Notes: a model not told the origin generated them from the letters alone. Positions 28,272-38,243 are shown, numbered from the stretch's first letter. The stretch: 64,000 bases of DNA from Qipengyuania sp. HL-TH1 (GCF_036365825.1 NZ_CP142675.1:1178001-1242000), one strand, 5' to 3'. Numbers and translations are program-made.

Positions 28272-28299
28272 CTTGAAAGCCAAATCGGCGTGCCTATCT
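28272..28299 (+). promoter_or_regulatory. RpoH (sigma-32) heat-shock promoter of hsp20
   Basis: CTTG at 28272-28275, 17 bases, then CCTATCT at 28293-28299 is a perfect match to the alphaproteobacterial RpoH consensus CTTG-N17-18-CYTATNT. It lies about 90 bp before the small heat-shock gene. Confidence 0.75.
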
Positions 28300-28389
28300 C
28301 GAATGTGCCGCCACGATGTCCGGGGCGGCGACGGGGTGCCGAATGCGGGCCCCGCCATCATAGAATCGCTCAACAGAGGATTTGTTTCG

Positions 28390-28863
28390 ATGAACCGTAT
28401 GGACCTTACTCCCTTCCGTCGCTCCACCGTCGGCTTCGACCGCGTGTTCGACCTGATGGAACGCCAGGCCCGCAATGCCGGCGGCGACAATTACCCGCCC
28501 TTCAATATCGAGCGCCGCGGTGACGATGAATACCGCATCACGCTGGCCGTGGCCGGCTTCCGCTCGGGCGATCTCGACATCGTCGCACAGCAGAACCTGC
28601 TGGTCGTGACCGGCAAGAAGCGCGACGAGCTGAACGAGGGCGAGATGCTGCATCTCGGCATCGCCAACCGCGGCTTCGAACGGCGTTTCGAACTGGCCGA
28701 CTACGTGCGTGTCGACAATGCCGACCTGGCCGATGGCCTGCTGGTAATCGACCTCGTGCGTGAAGTGCCCGATGCGATGAAGCCCAAGAAGATCGCGATC
28801 GGCGCGCAGAAGCCGCTCGAAGTGGTCAAGGATGACGAGGACGGCGACAGCAGGGCCGCCTGA
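28390..28863 (+). CDS. ibpA: Small heat-shock protein Hsp20 (IbpA type)
   Basis: ATP-independent holdase that binds unfolding proteins during heat stress. The 157-residue protein has the IbpA-like N-terminus (TPFRRSTVGFDRVFDLME). Its alpha-crystallin domain (about 35-125) has YRITLAVAGFRSGDLDI and the HLGIANRGFERRFELADYV strand region. A charged C-terminal tail with IAIGA follows. The ATG at 28390 is preceded by AGAGGA; the longer frame from 28030 overlaps grxC and is rejected. Confidence 0.94.
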   Translation: MNRMDLTPFRRSTVGFDRVFDLMERQARNAGGDNYPPFNIERRGDDEYRITLAVAGFRSGDLDIVAQQNLLVVTGKKRDELNEGEMLHLGIANRGFERRFELADYVRVDNADLADGLLVIDLVREVPDAMKPKKIAIGAQKPLEVVKDDEDGDSRAA

Positions 28864-28898
28864 TCCCGTGATCGGGCAAAAAGTATAGCAGAGGTATA

Positions 28899-28924
28899 GG
28901 GGGCGGAACTTGGGTTCCGCCCCC
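28899..28924 (+). terminator. hsp20 terminator hairpin
   Basis: Perfect 11 bp stem, GGGGGCGGAAC (28899-28909) with GTTCCGCCCCC (28914-28924), and a 4-nt loop. It starts 36 bp after the hsp20 stop. The T tract is missing, so strength is uncertain. Confidence 0.6.
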
Positions 28925-29089
28925 GCGACGTAAACGCCGCCCTACCTCGAAATCGACCGTCCGGGTCGCAGAAGACAGCCGTCATCGAGGCAAGCCCCAT
29001 CGCCTGCTAGCGAAGCGCATATCTCGAAGAGCCGCACCCAAGGGCGCGGAAGACCGTTATTCTGCAGCAAATATATCAAAAGATAAACC

Positions 29090-29104
29090 CGCCTCGCGGA
29101 GGCG
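29090..29104 (-). terminator. Candidate pyrG terminator
   Basis: CGCCTC (29090-29095) pairs with GAGGCG (29099-29104) across a 3-nt loop; on the minus strand it is followed by GGGTTTATCTTTTG. It lies 89 bp past the pyrG stop. Confidence 0.45.
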
Positions 29105-29192
29105 AAATGATTTTGTCGCGTTTTTACAAGCGCTTGAAAATCATAGTTCAAGGAATTCAGAGACTTGCCCCGAAACCCCCGTTTTGGGTAAT

Positions 29193-30827
29193 TCAGACGA
29201 GGCGCGCCTGCTCGAGCGCCGCACCGACAAAACCGGCAAACAGCGGGTGCGGATCGAATGGCCGGGACTTCAATTCCGGGTGGAACTGGACCCCGACGAA
29301 CCACGGATGATCGGGCCGTTCGACGATTTCGGGCAGCAGGCCATCGGGCGACATGCCCGAGAAGATAAGACCCTGCTTCTCCAGCGGCTCGATATAGGCG
29401 CCATTGACCTCGTAGCGGTGACGATGCCGTTCGGAGATGCTCGTCGCACCGCCATAGATTTTCGACACATGGCTGTTGGCCGCCAGCTTGGCCTCATAGG
29501 CACCAAGCCGCATGGTCCCGCCAAGGTCCCCGCCCGCTTCGCGCGTCTGCAGGCCCTCTTCGCTCATCCATTCGGTGATGATCCCCACCACCGGCTCGTC
29601 GGTTTCCCCGAATTCGGTCGATGATGCAGCGCTGTGTCCTGCCGTGCGGGCCGCTTCGATGCAGGCCATCTGCATGCCGAGGCAAATCCCGAAGAAGGGC
29701 ACCTTGCGTTCGCGCGCAAAGCGCACCGCGGCGATCTTGCCCTCGCTTCCGCGTTCGCCGAAACCGCCGGGGACCAGGATCGCGTGCATCGGCTCGAGCC
29801 GCGCGGCGATGTCCGCATCGTCGCCCTCGAACACTTCGGCATCGATCCACTTGATGTTGACCTTGACCCGGTGCGCCATGCCGCCGTGCACCAGTGCTTC
29901 GTTGAGCGACTTATAGGCGTCCTGCAGGCCGACATACTTGCCGATCACGCCGATGGTGACTTCGCCATCGGGGTTCGAATGGCGGTCGACCACATCGTAC
30001 CAGCGCGACAGGTCTGGATCGGGTGCATCGGTGATACCGAAGGCGCGCAGGACTTCGGTATCGAGCCCCTCGCCGTGATACTGCAGCGGCACGGCATAGA
30101 TCGACGGCGCATCGAGCGCGGGAATGACCGCCTCCTGCCGCACGTTGCAGAACTGCGCGATCTTGCGCCGGTCGGATTCGGGGATCGGATGCTCGGCGCG
30201 GCACAGCAGCACGTCGGGCTTGATCCCGAGGCTGGCGAGCTCGCGCACCGAATGCTGGGTCGGCTTGGTCTTCAGCTCGCCGGCAGCGGCGATATAGGGC
30301 ACCAACGTCACATGGACGCTGAGCGTCTGCCACGGCTCGAGCTCGTTGCGCAGCTGGCGGATCGCCTCCATGAACGGCAGGCCCTCGATATCGCCCACCG
30401 TGCCGCCGATTTCGCACAGGATGAAATCGTGATCGTCCTGCCCCGCGAGCGCGAAGTCCTTGATCTCGTCGGTGACGTGCGGAACGACCTGCACCGTAGC
30501 GCCCAGATAATCGCCGCGACGCTCCTTGGCGATGATGTCCTGGTAGATCCGGCCCGAGGTGATGTTGTCGCCCTGGTGCGCCGACACGCCGGTGAAGCGT
30601 TCGTAATGGCCGAGGTCGAGGTCGGTTTCGGCCCCGTCATCGGTCACATAGACCTCGCCGTGCTGATAAGGGGACATCGTCCCCGGATCGACGTTGAGAT
30701 AGGGGTCGAATTTCCGGATACGGACCTTGTAGCCACGCGCCTGGAGCAGGCCGGCAAGCGATGCTGCCATGAGACCTTTGCCAAGCGAGGAGACCACGCC
30801 GCCGGTGATAAATATATACCGCGCCAT
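29193..30827 (-). CDS. pyrG: CTP synthase
   Basis: Converts UTP to CTP using ATP and glutamine. The 544-residue protein has the synthetase domain, starting [16 protein letters not shown] with the P-loop-like element. A type I glutamine amidotransferase domain follows, with nucleophile Cys in [11 protein letters not shown] and the His-Glu pair in [11 protein letters not shown]. Length is standard. It follows secG after about 105 bp in the conserved tpiA-secG-pyrG order. Confidence 0.98.
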   Translation of the reverse strand: MARYIFITGGVVSSLGKGLMAASLAGLLQARGYKVRIRKFDPYLNVDPGTMSPYQHGEVYVTDDGAETDLDLGHYERFTGVSAHQGDNITSGRIYQDIIAKERRGDYLGATVQVVPHVTDEIKDFALAGQDDHDFILCEIGGTVGDIEGLPFMEAIRQLRNELEPWQTLSVHVTLVPYIAAAGELKTKPTQHSVRELASLGIKPDVLLCRAEHPIPESDRRKIAQFCNVRQEAVIPALDAPSIYAVPLQYHGEGLDTEVLRAFGITDAPDPDLSRWYDVVDRHSNPDGEVTIGVIGKYVGLQDAYKSLNEALVHGGMAHRVKVNIKWIDAEVFEGDDADIAARLEPMHAILVPGGFGERGSEGKIAAVRFARERKVPFFGICLGMQMACIEAARTAGHSAASSTEFGETDEPVVGIITEWMSEEGLQTREAGGDLGGTMRLGAYEAKLAANSHVSKIYGGATSISERHRHRYEVNGAYIEPLEKQGLIFSGMSPDGLLPEIVERPDHPWFVGVQFHPELKSRPFDPHPLFAGFVGAALEQARLV

Positions 30828-30885
30828 GGGTGTCGGGCCTTAAGCTGAGGGGGTGAGTCGGGGCAAGCGCAAACACGTGCAAATC

Positions 30886-30903
30886 GCGCCGCTGGCACGG
30901 CGC
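30886..30903 (-). terminator. Candidate secG terminator
   Basis: GCGCCG (30886-30891) pairs with CGGCGC (30898-30903) in the secG-pyrG gap; on the minus strand it is followed by the weak run GATTTG. It may only attenuate read-through into pyrG. Confidence 0.35.
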
Positions 30904-30931
30904 AATCCACAGTCCTGCGATGTAACGTTCG

Positions 30932-31288
30932 TTATTCGGTCGCGTCGCCGAGCGGATCGGTGCTGGCTGGCGCGGCTTCGCCGGTGGTTGCCGGACCGAG
31001 CGGATCGGCGGGCGCTGCCGGGGTAACCGAGCGGTCGAGCGTCGATTCGATGGCATCGCTGCCGGTCGTCTCGACCGCGACCGCGGCCAGCGCGATCGAC
31101 AGGACGACGAACAAGACCGCCAGCCATTTGGTCGACCGGGTGAGGAAGTCCGCTGCCCCGCGCGCGCTCAGCATGCCCGACGGGCTGCCGCCGATGCCGA
31201 GGCCGCCCCCTTCGGAGCGCTGCATCAGGATGACGCCGACAAGCGCGGCTGCGACGATCGCCTGGACGACAGTGAGAAACAGGAACAT
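30932..31288 (-). CDS. secG: Protein translocase subunit SecG
   Basis: Accessory subunit of the SecYEG channel. The 118-residue protein has two helices (about 2-20 and 51-70). Between them is the conserved cytoplasmic loop (LMQRSEGGGLGIGG, then FLTRSTKWLA). A Pro/Ala/Thr-rich tail follows. The ATG at 31288 gives the normal SecG start; the frame is open further to 31348. It lies 78 bp after tpiA. Confidence 0.93.
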   Translation of the reverse strand: MFLFLTVVQAIVAAALVGVILMQRSEGGGLGIGGSPSGMLSARGAADFLTRSTKWLAVLFVVLSIALAAVAVETTGSDAIESTLDRSVTPAAPADPLGPATTGEAAPASTDPLGDATE

Positions 31289-31366
31289 GCGGATACTCTT
31301 GGAACTGGTATTGCTGGGCTCACGCGCATCTAGGCGCGCGCAGGGCAAACGGCAAGCGCGCCGGGA

Positions 31367-32128
31367 TCAGGCCTCTTCGGCCTCCGACGCACCGACCACG
31401 ATGCCGAGGAAGCTTTCGGCCGAGAGGCTGGCCCCGCCAACCAGCGCCCCGCCCACTTCGGGCGTGGCGAGGATGTCGCGGGCATTGTCGGGCTTGACCG
31501 AACCGCCATAGAGAATGCGCACCAGCGACGATGCCTCTTCGCCGTAGGTCTCGTTGAGCAGCGCGCGGATCGCAGAGTGCATTGCCGCGATGTCCTCGCT
31601 GGTCGCAGTGCGTCCGGTTCCGATCGCCCAGATCGGCTCATAGGCGATGGTCAGACGCTCGGCGGGGTCCTCGAACAATGGCAGGGCGGCCTTGAGCTGG
31701 TCGAGAACATAGCGTTCCGCCTTCCCGGCATCGCGCGTCTCGAGCGGTTCGCCGCAGCACAGGATCACCCGCAGCCCGGCTTCGAGCGCCGATTCGATCT
31801 TGGCGTTGATCAGGTCCTTGGTCTCGCTATGGTCCTGGCGCCGCTCGCTATGGCCGAGGATCACGAACTTCGCCCCCGCATCGGCAATCATCGAGGCGTT
31901 GATGTCGCCCGTGTGCGCGCCTTCGGCACCCGGGTGGCAATCCTGCGCGCCGACCCCGATCTGCTCGGCTTCCTTATGGACCGCATGGATCAGCGTGTAG
32001 GGAGGTGCAACGGCGACCTCGACCTTCATGTAACGCTGCGCGGCACGGTCGATGGCGCGTGCTTCGGAAAGCATTGCCCGCGTGCCGTTCATTTTCCAGT
32101 TTCCGACGATGTAGGGCCGTTCGGCCAT
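31367..32128 (-). CDS. tpiA: Triosephosphate isomerase
   Basis: Glycolytic/gluconeogenic enzyme interconverting dihydroxyacetone phosphate and glyceraldehyde 3-phosphate. The 253-residue barrel has Asn10 and Lys12 (GNWKMN), catalytic His93 (GHSERR) and Glu163 (AYEPIWAIGTG), and the phosphate-binding YGGSVKPDN. It is divergent from ppiD across 194 bp, which should hold both promoters. Confidence 0.97.
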   Translation of the reverse strand: MAERPYIVGNWKMNGTRAMLSEARAIDRAAQRYMKVEVAVAPPYTLIHAVHKEAEQIGVGAQDCHPGAEGAHTGDINASMIADAGAKFVILGHSERRQDHSETKDLINAKIESALEAGLRVILCCGEPLETRDAGKAERYVLDQLKAALPLFEDPAERLTIAYEPIWAIGTGRTATSEDIAAMHSAIRALLNETYGEEASSLVRILYGGSVKPDNARDILATPEVGGALVGGASLSAESFLGIVVGASEAEEA

Positions 32129-32322
32129 GGGTAGGTCCTGCGAATTGTCTGAATGGGTGGCCCGCTATATGGGGCTTGGGATGCGCTCCGCTAGAGAAGG
32201 TTTCTTCGCGCGTCAAAACCCTTTGCAACCTGTTGCCGCGCGGTCGCATGGGGGATAAAGCGCCCCAACCCATCCGGGTGACCCCGGAAGATCGCAGCCA
32301 TTAACGGGATTGCCCGCACGCC

Positions 32323-34257
32323 ATGTTCCAGTTTTTTCGTAACTTCTTCAAGACCAAGCTCGGTCTGGCCATCTCGCTGGCGTTCCTCGGCCTGATCGCT
32401 CTCGCCTTCGCCAGCGCGGATGTTTCGAGCACCGGAACTTTCGGGGGAATAGCCGGCGGAGACCGCGTGGCAGTGGTCGGCGACGAGAAAATTTCCACAT
32501 CCGATCTCGTCCGCGCCACCAATAACGGGCTCGACTCGTTCCGCCAGGACCAGCCGACGGCGACGATGCAGGCATTCCTGCGCGAAGGCGGGCTGGACGG
32601 ATCGCTCGAAGCGCTGATCAACCGCGCGGCCATCATGGGCTTCGCGCAGAAGCACGGCATCCGCGCGGGCGACAATCTCATCAACAGCGAGATCCGCATG
32701 ATCCCCGCCTTCCGCGGGCCCGATGGCAATTTCAGCGAGGACACTTATCGCCAGGCGCTGGCCCAGCAGCGGGTGACCGATGCACAGGTCCGCGAAGACC
32801 TCGGGACCGGCCTGCTGTCGCAGCAATTGCTGATCCCGGCCGGCTTCGGCGCAAGCGTGCCCGACAAGCTCGCCTATCGCTATGCGCAATTGTTCAAGGA
32901 ACGTCGCCGCGGTTCGATTGCTCTCCTGCCCGCGGCAACCTATGCCCCCAGCGGCAAGGCCGACCCCAAGGTGCTGCGCGCCTATTACGACAACAACCGC
33001 GATGTCTTCGTCCGCCCCGAACGCCGGACGATCCGGTATGCGACTTTCGATTCGAGTGCGCTCGGCGACCGTATCGAGCCGACCGATGCCGAAATCGCCG
33101 CGCGCTATGAACGCGACGCCGCGCAATATGCCGCCAGCGAAACCCGCGATGTCACTCAGCTGATCGTGCCCACCGAAGCCGCAGCCAAATCGATCCGCGA
33201 CCGCGTTGCCGGCGGCGCCTCGTTCGAAACGGTTGCCCGTGAAGCCGGCTTGCGCGCATCGCCGGTCGTCGATGTCCTGCGTGAAGGCCTGTCCGCGCAG
33301 GCATCGCCCGCGGTTGCTTCGGCCTATTTCTCCGCAGCGCGCGGAGCGATGACTACACCTGCGCGCAGCCCGCTCGGCTGGCACGTCGCGCGTATCGATG
33401 CGATCGACACCACCCCCGCACGCACGCTCGCGCAGGTCCGCAGTGAACTGACCGATACGCTGCGCGAGGAAAAACGCGTGCGCGGCATGGCCGACCTCGC
33501 CAGCGAGATCGAGGAACAGCTCGAGGATGGCGCCACGCTCGCCGAAGTCGCCGAAGACCTCGGCCTCGACCTCAGCACGGTCGGCCCGGCGCTCGCCGAT
33601 GGCCGCCTGTACGATACGCCGCAGCGTACGCTGCCCGATGTCCTGCGTCCCGCGCTGGCCACCGCCTTCCAGATGGATGAAGAAGAGCCCGAGATCGCAC
33701 CGGTCGAAAGCGGGCAGACCTACCTCGTCTACGAAGTCGGCAATATCATCACCGCTGCCGCTGCGCCCTTTGCCGAGATCGAGGACATGGTCGAAGCCCG
33801 CTGGCGCGCGACCGAAGGCATGAAAGCTGCGCAGGCGGCCGCCGACCGCGTCATGGCGCGTCTGCGCGATGGCCAGTCGATCGCGCAGGCATTGGCTGCC
33901 GAAGAGCGCCGCGTCCCCCCGGCCCAGTCGGTCGACATGACCCGCGAAGATCTCGCCCGTCAGCGCGAGCGCCGCATCCCGCCGCCGCTCGCGCTGCTCT
34001 TCAGCATGGCCGAAGGCACGGCCAAGAAGCTCGAAGCGGGCGGCAATGCCGGTTTCTTCGTGGTCCGGGTCAACGATATCGCGATGGACGATATCGCCGC
34101 CGACGATCCGCTGATCGCGCAGGCACAGCGCCAGATGGGTCCGCTGCTGGGCGAAGAATATGCCGACCAGTTCCGCCGTGCGATGCGCGAAGAACTGGGC
34201 GTATCGCGCAATCCTTCGGCGATCGAGGCCGTGCGCACGCAGCTTACCGGTAGCTGA
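32323..34257 (+). CDS. ppiD: PpiD-like membrane-anchored peptidyl-prolyl isomerase
   Basis: Periplasmic folding helper anchored in the inner membrane. The 644-residue protein has a single N-terminal helix (about 13-32) and a SurA/PpiD N-terminal chaperone domain (VAVVGDEKISTSDLVRA onward). A divergent parvulin domain spans about 265-365 (DVTQLIVPTEAAAKSI to PLGWHVARIDAI), followed by a second helical domain. The parvulin part looks degenerate, as in many PpiD proteins, so chaperone activity may dominate. trpE follows after 7 bp, so both may share a transcript. Confidence 0.88.
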   Translation: MFQFFRNFFKTKLGLAISLAFLGLIALAFASADVSSTGTFGGIAGGDRVAVVGDEKISTSDLVRATNNGLDSFRQDQPTATMQAFLREGGLDGSLEALINRAAIMGFAQKHGIRAGDNLINSEIRMIPAFRGPDGNFSEDTYRQALAQQRVTDAQVREDLGTGLLSQQLLIPAGFGASVPDKLAYRYAQLFKERRRGSIALLPAATYAPSGKADPKVLRAYYDNNRDVFVRPERRTIRYATFDSSALGDRIEPTDAEIAARYERDAAQYAASETRDVTQLIVPTEAAAKSIRDRVAGGASFETVAREAGLRASPVVDVLREGLSAQASPAVASAYFSAARGAMTTPARSPLGWHVARIDAIDTTPARTLAQVRSELTDTLREEKRVRGMADLASEIEEQLEDGATLAEVAEDLGLDLSTVGPALADGRLYDTPQRTLPDVLRPALATAFQMDEEEPEIAPVESGQTYLVYEVGNIITAAAAPFAEIEDMVEARWRATEGMKAAQAAADRVMARLRDGQSIAQALAAEERRVPPAQSVDMTREDLARQRERRIPPPLALLFSMAEGTAKKLEAGGNAGFFVVRVNDIAMDDIAADDPLIAQAQRQMGPLLGEEYADQFRRAMREELGVSRNPSAIEAVRTQLTGS

Positions 34258-34264
34258 GGCGCAG

Positions 34265-35764
34265 TTGGGCACCGCGCTGAAAGGCACCGACCGGGCACGC
34301 ACGGCGCTGGCGCAGGGACGGCCCGCGCTGGTGTGGCGCGAAGTGGTCGCCGATACTGAAACGCCGGTTGGCGCCGCCATCAAGCTGTTCGAGGAAGGCC
34401 GCGGCGACTTCCTGCTCGAATCGGTCGAAGGCGGCGAGGTTCGCGGACGCTACAGCCTGATCGGGCTGGACCCCGATCTGGTGTTCCGCGCCACGGGCGA
34501 CTGCGCAGAGATCAACGCGCAATGGCAGCATTCGCGCAGCGCCTTCGAACCCTGCGAGGACGGCACGCTCGCCAGCCTGCGTGCGCTGGTCGAATCCTGC
34601 CGCTGCGAAGTGCCTGCGGAACTGCCGCCCGCCCTCGCCTGCCTCGTCGGTCATTTCGGCTATGAGACCATCGGCCTGGTCGAAAAACTGCCGCGCCCGC
34701 CCGAGGGCGAACTCGGCCTCCCCGACATGCTCTTCGTGCGGCCCACCGTGCTGCTGGTGCTCGATCGGCTCAGCGATGCCCTGTTCTGCATCGCGCCGGT
34801 CTGGCAGGACGGATCGATCGCGCAGGCCGAGGAACGGATCGACGAAGTTCTCCGCAAACTGTCGCATTCGGCAGGCAGCGCACGCTATTCGGCCGACCAG
34901 CACCCCGAGCCCGCACTGGCACCGACCATGCCCGCCGCGGACTACGAAGCCATGGTGCTGCGCGCCAAGGAATATATCGAGGCGGGCGACATCTTCCAGG
35001 TGGTGCTGTCGCAGCGCTTCACTTCGCCCTTCACGCTGCCCCCGATGGCGCTTTATCGCGCACTGCGGCGGGTGAACCCCTCGCCCTTCCTTTATTTCCT
35101 CGACATGCCCGGTTTTGCCATCGTCGGATCGAGCCCCGAGATCCTCGTCCGGGTGCGCGATGGCGAGGTGACGATCCGGCCCATCGCAGGGACCCGGCCG
35201 CGCGGCGCGACCGCGGCGGAGGACCGGCTTGCCGAACAGACCTTGCTCGCCGATCCCAAGGAACGCGCCGAGCATCTGATGCTGCTCGATCTCGGGCGCA
35301 ACGATGTCGGCCGGGTCGCGCAATCGGGCAGCGTCACCGTGACCGAGAGCTTTACCGTCGAACGCTACAGCCACGTCATGCATATCGTCAGCAACGTTAC
35401 CGGCCAGCTCGATAGCTCGAAGGACGCGATCGATGCGCTGTTTGCGGGCTTCCCCGCCGGGACGGTCAGCGGCGCGCCCAAGGTGCGGGCCTGCGAAATT
35501 ATTGCCGAGCTCGAGCCTGCCACGCGTGGTCCCTATGCCGGCGGTGTGGGCTATTTCGCGCCCGACGGGTCGGTCGACAGCTGTATCGTCCTGCGCACCG
35601 CGGTGGTGAAGGACGGCACCATGCACGTCCAGGCAGGCGCGGGGATAGTCGCGGACAGCGATCCCGCTTATGAACAAAGAGAATGCGAAGCGAAGGCGAG
35701 CGCGCTGCTCGCTGCGGCCAGGGAAGCCGTGCGCCTCGCTAAGGAGCCCGGGTTCGGTCAATGA
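34265..35764 (+). CDS. trpE: Anthranilate synthase component I
   Basis: First committed step of tryptophan synthesis: chorismate plus ammonia gives anthranilate. The 499-residue protein has the N-terminal regulatory part including LLESVEGGEVRGRYSLIG (tryptophan-binding region). The chorismate-binding domain follows, with PEILVRVRDGEVTIRPIAGT, DLGRNDVGRVA and GTVSGAPKVRACEII. I place the start at the TTG of 34265, which has a TGAGG site and gives a normal N-terminus; the frame opens earlier at 34160 inside ppiD. It overlaps the DUF2233 gene by 4 bp. Confidence 0.95.
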   Translation: MGTALKGTDRARTALAQGRPALVWREVVADTETPVGAAIKLFEEGRGDFLLESVEGGEVRGRYSLIGLDPDLVFRATGDCAEINAQWQHSRSAFEPCEDGTLASLRALVESCRCEVPAELPPALACLVGHFGYETIGLVEKLPRPPEGELGLPDMLFVRPTVLLVLDRLSDALFCIAPVWQDGSIAQAEERIDEVLRKLSHSAGSARYSADQHPEPALAPTMPAADYEAMVLRAKEYIEAGDIFQVVLSQRFTSPFTLPPMALYRALRRVNPSPFLYFLDMPGFAIVGSSPEILVRVRDGEVTIRPIAGTRPRGATAAEDRLAEQTLLADPKERAEHLMLLDLGRNDVGRVAQSGSVTVTESFTVERYSHVMHIVSNVTGQLDSSKDAIDALFAGFPAGTVSGAPKVRACEIIAELEPATRGPYAGGVGYFAPDGSVDSCIVLRTAVVKDGTMHVQAGAGIVADSDPAYEQRECEAKASALLAAAREAVRLAKEPGFGQ

Positions 35765-36594
35765 GACATATACTTGCCGCGCTGGCCTTGCTCGCGCTGA
35801 CAGCCTGCGAAGCCCAGCCCGAAGGAGAGCCCGTCGCCCGCGCACGGATCGACGGCAAGGCGCAGGCCGCCCCCACGTCGACGCCCAGCCCGAGCGAAAC
35901 ACTGGCTAGCCAGGTCGAAAGCGCGTGCCGCTCGATCATTTTCGAAGACACCCCGCTGACCCACTGTCTCGCGGTCCCCGCGCGCCACACGATTGCAATG
36001 GCGCTGGGCAACGGCGACAAACGGTATCGCAGCCTCAAGGACTTCGCCGCTGCCAGCGATAGCGAGACCATCGCTTTTGCGATGAACGCCGGCATCTTCG
36101 ACGGCGACGGCACGCCCGTCGGCTATTTCGTCCAGCGTTCGCAGCGATTGCAGGAACTCGACACCGGGACGGGCTCGGGCAATTTCTACATGAAGCCCAA
36201 TGGCGTGTTCTACGGCAGCGGCGGCGAATGGATGGTGCGCGACAGTGCCTGGTTCCTCGCCAATGTCTCCGAACGGCCGCAATTCGGCACGCAATCGGGC
36301 CCGATGCTGGTGAGCGATGGCCGCATCCACCCGCAGATCACGCAAGACGGCCCCTCGCGCTTGATCCGCAATGCGGTGGGCGTCGATGACGAAGGCCGCG
36401 CGCATTTCGTGATTTCCAATGCGCCGATATCCTTCGGCAAGCTCGCCCGCTTCTACAAGGACGAGCTCGAAGTGAAGAACGCATTGTTCCTCGACGATAC
36501 CGTTTCGCTGCTGTGGAACCCGGTGACGGAGCGGCTCGATACCGGCGCGCCGATCGGCCCGATTGTCGTCGTCAGCAAGAAAGCCTCCGAATGA
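35761..36594 (+). CDS. DUF2233 / phosphodiester-glycosidase-like lipoprotein
   Basis: The 277-residue product has a lipoprotein signal with lipobox LTAC (Cys16), so it is probably anchored in the envelope. A low-complexity Pro/Thr/Ser linker precedes a NAGPA/DUF2233 domain. Its signatures include AFAMNAGIFDGDGTPVGYFV, NFYMKPNGVFY, SGPMLVSDGRIHP and ALFLDDTVSLLW. Relatives include phosphodiester glycosidases acting on sugar-1-phosphate linkages. It overlaps trpE and pip by 4 bp on each side, an unexpected position inside a trp operon. Confidence 0.85.
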   Translation: MRHILAALALLALTACEAQPEGEPVARARIDGKAQAAPTSTPSPSETLASQVESACRSIIFEDTPLTHCLAVPARHTIAMALGNGDKRYRSLKDFAAASDSETIAFAMNAGIFDGDGTPVGYFVQRSQRLQELDTGTGSGNFYMKPNGVFYGSGGEWMVRDSAWFLANVSERPQFGTQSGPMLVSDGRIHPQITQDGPSRLIRNAVGVDDEGRAHFVISNAPISFGKLARFYKDELEVKNALFLDDTVSLLWNPVTERLDTGAPIGPIVVVSKKASE

Positions 36595-37553
36595 CCGAAA
36601 CCCGCCGCCAGCTTTATCCCGAGATCGAACCCTATGAGACCGGCATGCTCGATGTCGGCGAAGGCCATTCGCTCTATTGGGAGCGCGTCGGGACCCCGGG
36701 CGCCAAGCCCGCGGTTTTCCTTCATGGCGGACCCGGCGGGGGCATCGCGCCCGACCACCGGCGTCAGTGGGACCCCGAACTCTACGACGTGCTGCTGTTC
36801 GACCAGCGCGGATGCGGACAGTCGCTGCCCTTCGCCGAGATCGAGCACAACGACACCTGGCGCATCGTCGAGGATATCGAGCGGCTGCGCCAAATGTGCG
36901 GCCACGAGAAATGGCAGGCCTTCGGCGGCAGCTGGGGCTCCACCCTCGCGCTGGCCTACGCGCAGAAATATCCCCACCGGGTGAGCGCATTGGTGCTGCG
37001 CGGTGCCTTCCTCGCGCGGCAGCAGGAAAAGTCGTGGCTCTACGGCTATGGAGCCAGCGAGATCATGGCCGAGCAATGGGACCAGTTCACCGGCCTTATT
37101 CCCCAAGCCGAACGGGGCGATCTCGTTCGCGCCTATTACGAACGGCTGACGAGCGACGACGAAGCCACGCGGCTTGCCGCGGCGCGCGAATGGTCGCTGT
37201 GGGAGGGCCATGTCGCCACGCTGCTGCCGAACGAGGACCTGCTCGAAAGCTTCGGCGATCCGGCCAAGGCGGTGCCCTTCGCGCGAATATGCGCCAAGTT
37301 CTTTCTCGAGGACTTCTTCCTCGACGAGAACGAGCTGCTGGCCAATGTCGACAAACTGGCGGGCATTCCCGGGATCATCGTCCAGGGACGTCACGACATC
37401 TGCACCCCGCCGGGCGCGGCATGGGCGCTCAAGAAGGCCTGGCCCGAGGCCGAGCTATGGATCGTCCACGATGCCGGTCACAGCGCCAGCGAACCGGGGA
37501 TCGTCGACGGGCTCGTCCGCGCGACCGACAGGCTCGCGGGCAAAGCGGTGTGA
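36591..37553 (+). CDS. pip: Proline iminopeptidase
   Basis: Serine peptidase of the alpha/beta-hydrolase fold (family S33) that removes N-terminal proline. The 320-residue protein has the oxyanion motif HGGPGGG and DQRGCGQS. The nucleophile is in GGSWGSTLALAYAQKYP, the acid Asp in GRHDICTP and the base His in DAGHSASEP. All triad residues are present. The ATG lies within the stop of the lipoprotein gene. It sits between trpE and trpG. Confidence 0.94.
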   Translation: MTETRRQLYPEIEPYETGMLDVGEGHSLYWERVGTPGAKPAVFLHGGPGGGIAPDHRRQWDPELYDVLLFDQRGCGQSLPFAEIEHNDTWRIVEDIERLRQMCGHEKWQAFGGSWGSTLALAYAQKYPHRVSALVLRGAFLARQQEKSWLYGYGASEIMAEQWDQFTGLIPQAERGDLVRAYYERLTSDDEATRLAAAREWSLWEGHVATLLPNEDLLESFGDPAKAVPFARICAKFFLEDFFLDENELLANVDKLAGIPGIIVQGRHDICTPPGAAWALKKAWPEAELWIVHDAGHSASEPGIVDGLVRATDRLAGKAV

Positions 37554-37628
37554 CGTCACGCTGACGTTTCGGGTCTCGCAGCTTTCCTTGCTTGAAAGCA
37601 CCGCGCTACCCCGCCATTGACGCCACGA

Positions 37629-38243
37629 ATGACCGACAGCAGCTCCATCCTCGTAATCGACAATTACGACAGCTTCACCTTCAACCTGGTCCATTACCTG
37701 ATGGAACTGGGTGCAGGCGTGGAGGTGGTGCGTAACGACGCCATCTCGGCAAGCGAGGCGCTGGCGGCGGGCCATGCGGGCTATCTCATATCGCCCGGCC
37801 CCTGTACCCCCAACGAGGCAGGCGTCAGCCTCGACCTCGTGGCAGCCTGTGCCGATGCCGGCGCGCCGCTGCTCGGCGTGTGCCTCGGTCACCAGGCGAT
37901 CGGCCAGCATTTCGGTGGCCGCGTGGTGCGCGGCGGGCTGATGCATGGCAAGACCTCGCCGGTTACCCACGATTCCAGCGGCGTGTTCGCCGAGCTGCCC
38001 TCGCCCTTCACCGCGACCCGCTATCACTCGCTGGTGGTCGAGGACAATCCGGACTGTCTCGCGGTCAACGCCACCAGCGAAACCCCCGGGCTCGACGGCA
38101 CCAGCGTGATGGGCTTCCGCCACCGCGACCTCCCGATCCACGGCGTCCAGTTCCATCCCGAAAGCATCGCGACCGAACATGGCCATGCCTTGCTGGCCAA
38201 TTTCCTCGCCCTCTGCGGTATCGCCGCCAAGGTCCCCGCATGA
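37629..38243 (+). CDS. trpG: Anthranilate synthase component II (glutamine amidotransferase)
   Basis: Supplies ammonia from glutamine to TrpE. The 204-residue class I amidotransferase has [18 protein letters not shown], the nucleophile in [15 protein letters not shown] and the His-Glu pair in [14 protein letters not shown]. The ATG at 37629 follows a possible TTG at 37617 by four codons; ATG is preferred. It ends inside the trpD start (ATGA). Confidence 0.95.
   Translation: MTDSSSILVIDNYDSFTFNLVHYLMELGAGVEVVRNDAISASEALAAGHAGYLISPGPCTPNEAGVSLDLVAACADAGAPLLGVCLGHQAIGQHFGGRVVRGGLMHGKTSPVTHDSSGVFAELPSPFTATRYHSLVVEDNPDCLAVNATSETPGLDGTSVMGFRHRDLPIHGVQFHPESIATEHGHALLANFLALCGIAAKVPA

Larger units (their letters stand above)
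28864..29192. other. Intergenic region between convergent hsp20 and pyrG
   Basis: 329 bp with no supported gene. It holds the hsp20 terminator hairpin and a weaker hairpin on the pyrG side. The part from about 29050 to 29160 is clearly more AT-rich than the surroundings. Short open frames here show no recognisable protein. Confidence 0.6.

Noticed and set aside
32191..34383. 730-codon minus-strand open frame opposite ppiD
   Set aside because: Antisense shadow of a recognised PpiD gene with good domain structure on the plus strand.
34244..35902. 552-codon minus-strand open frame opposite trpE
   Set aside because: trpE is unmistakable on the plus strand; the antisense frame has no recognisable protein.
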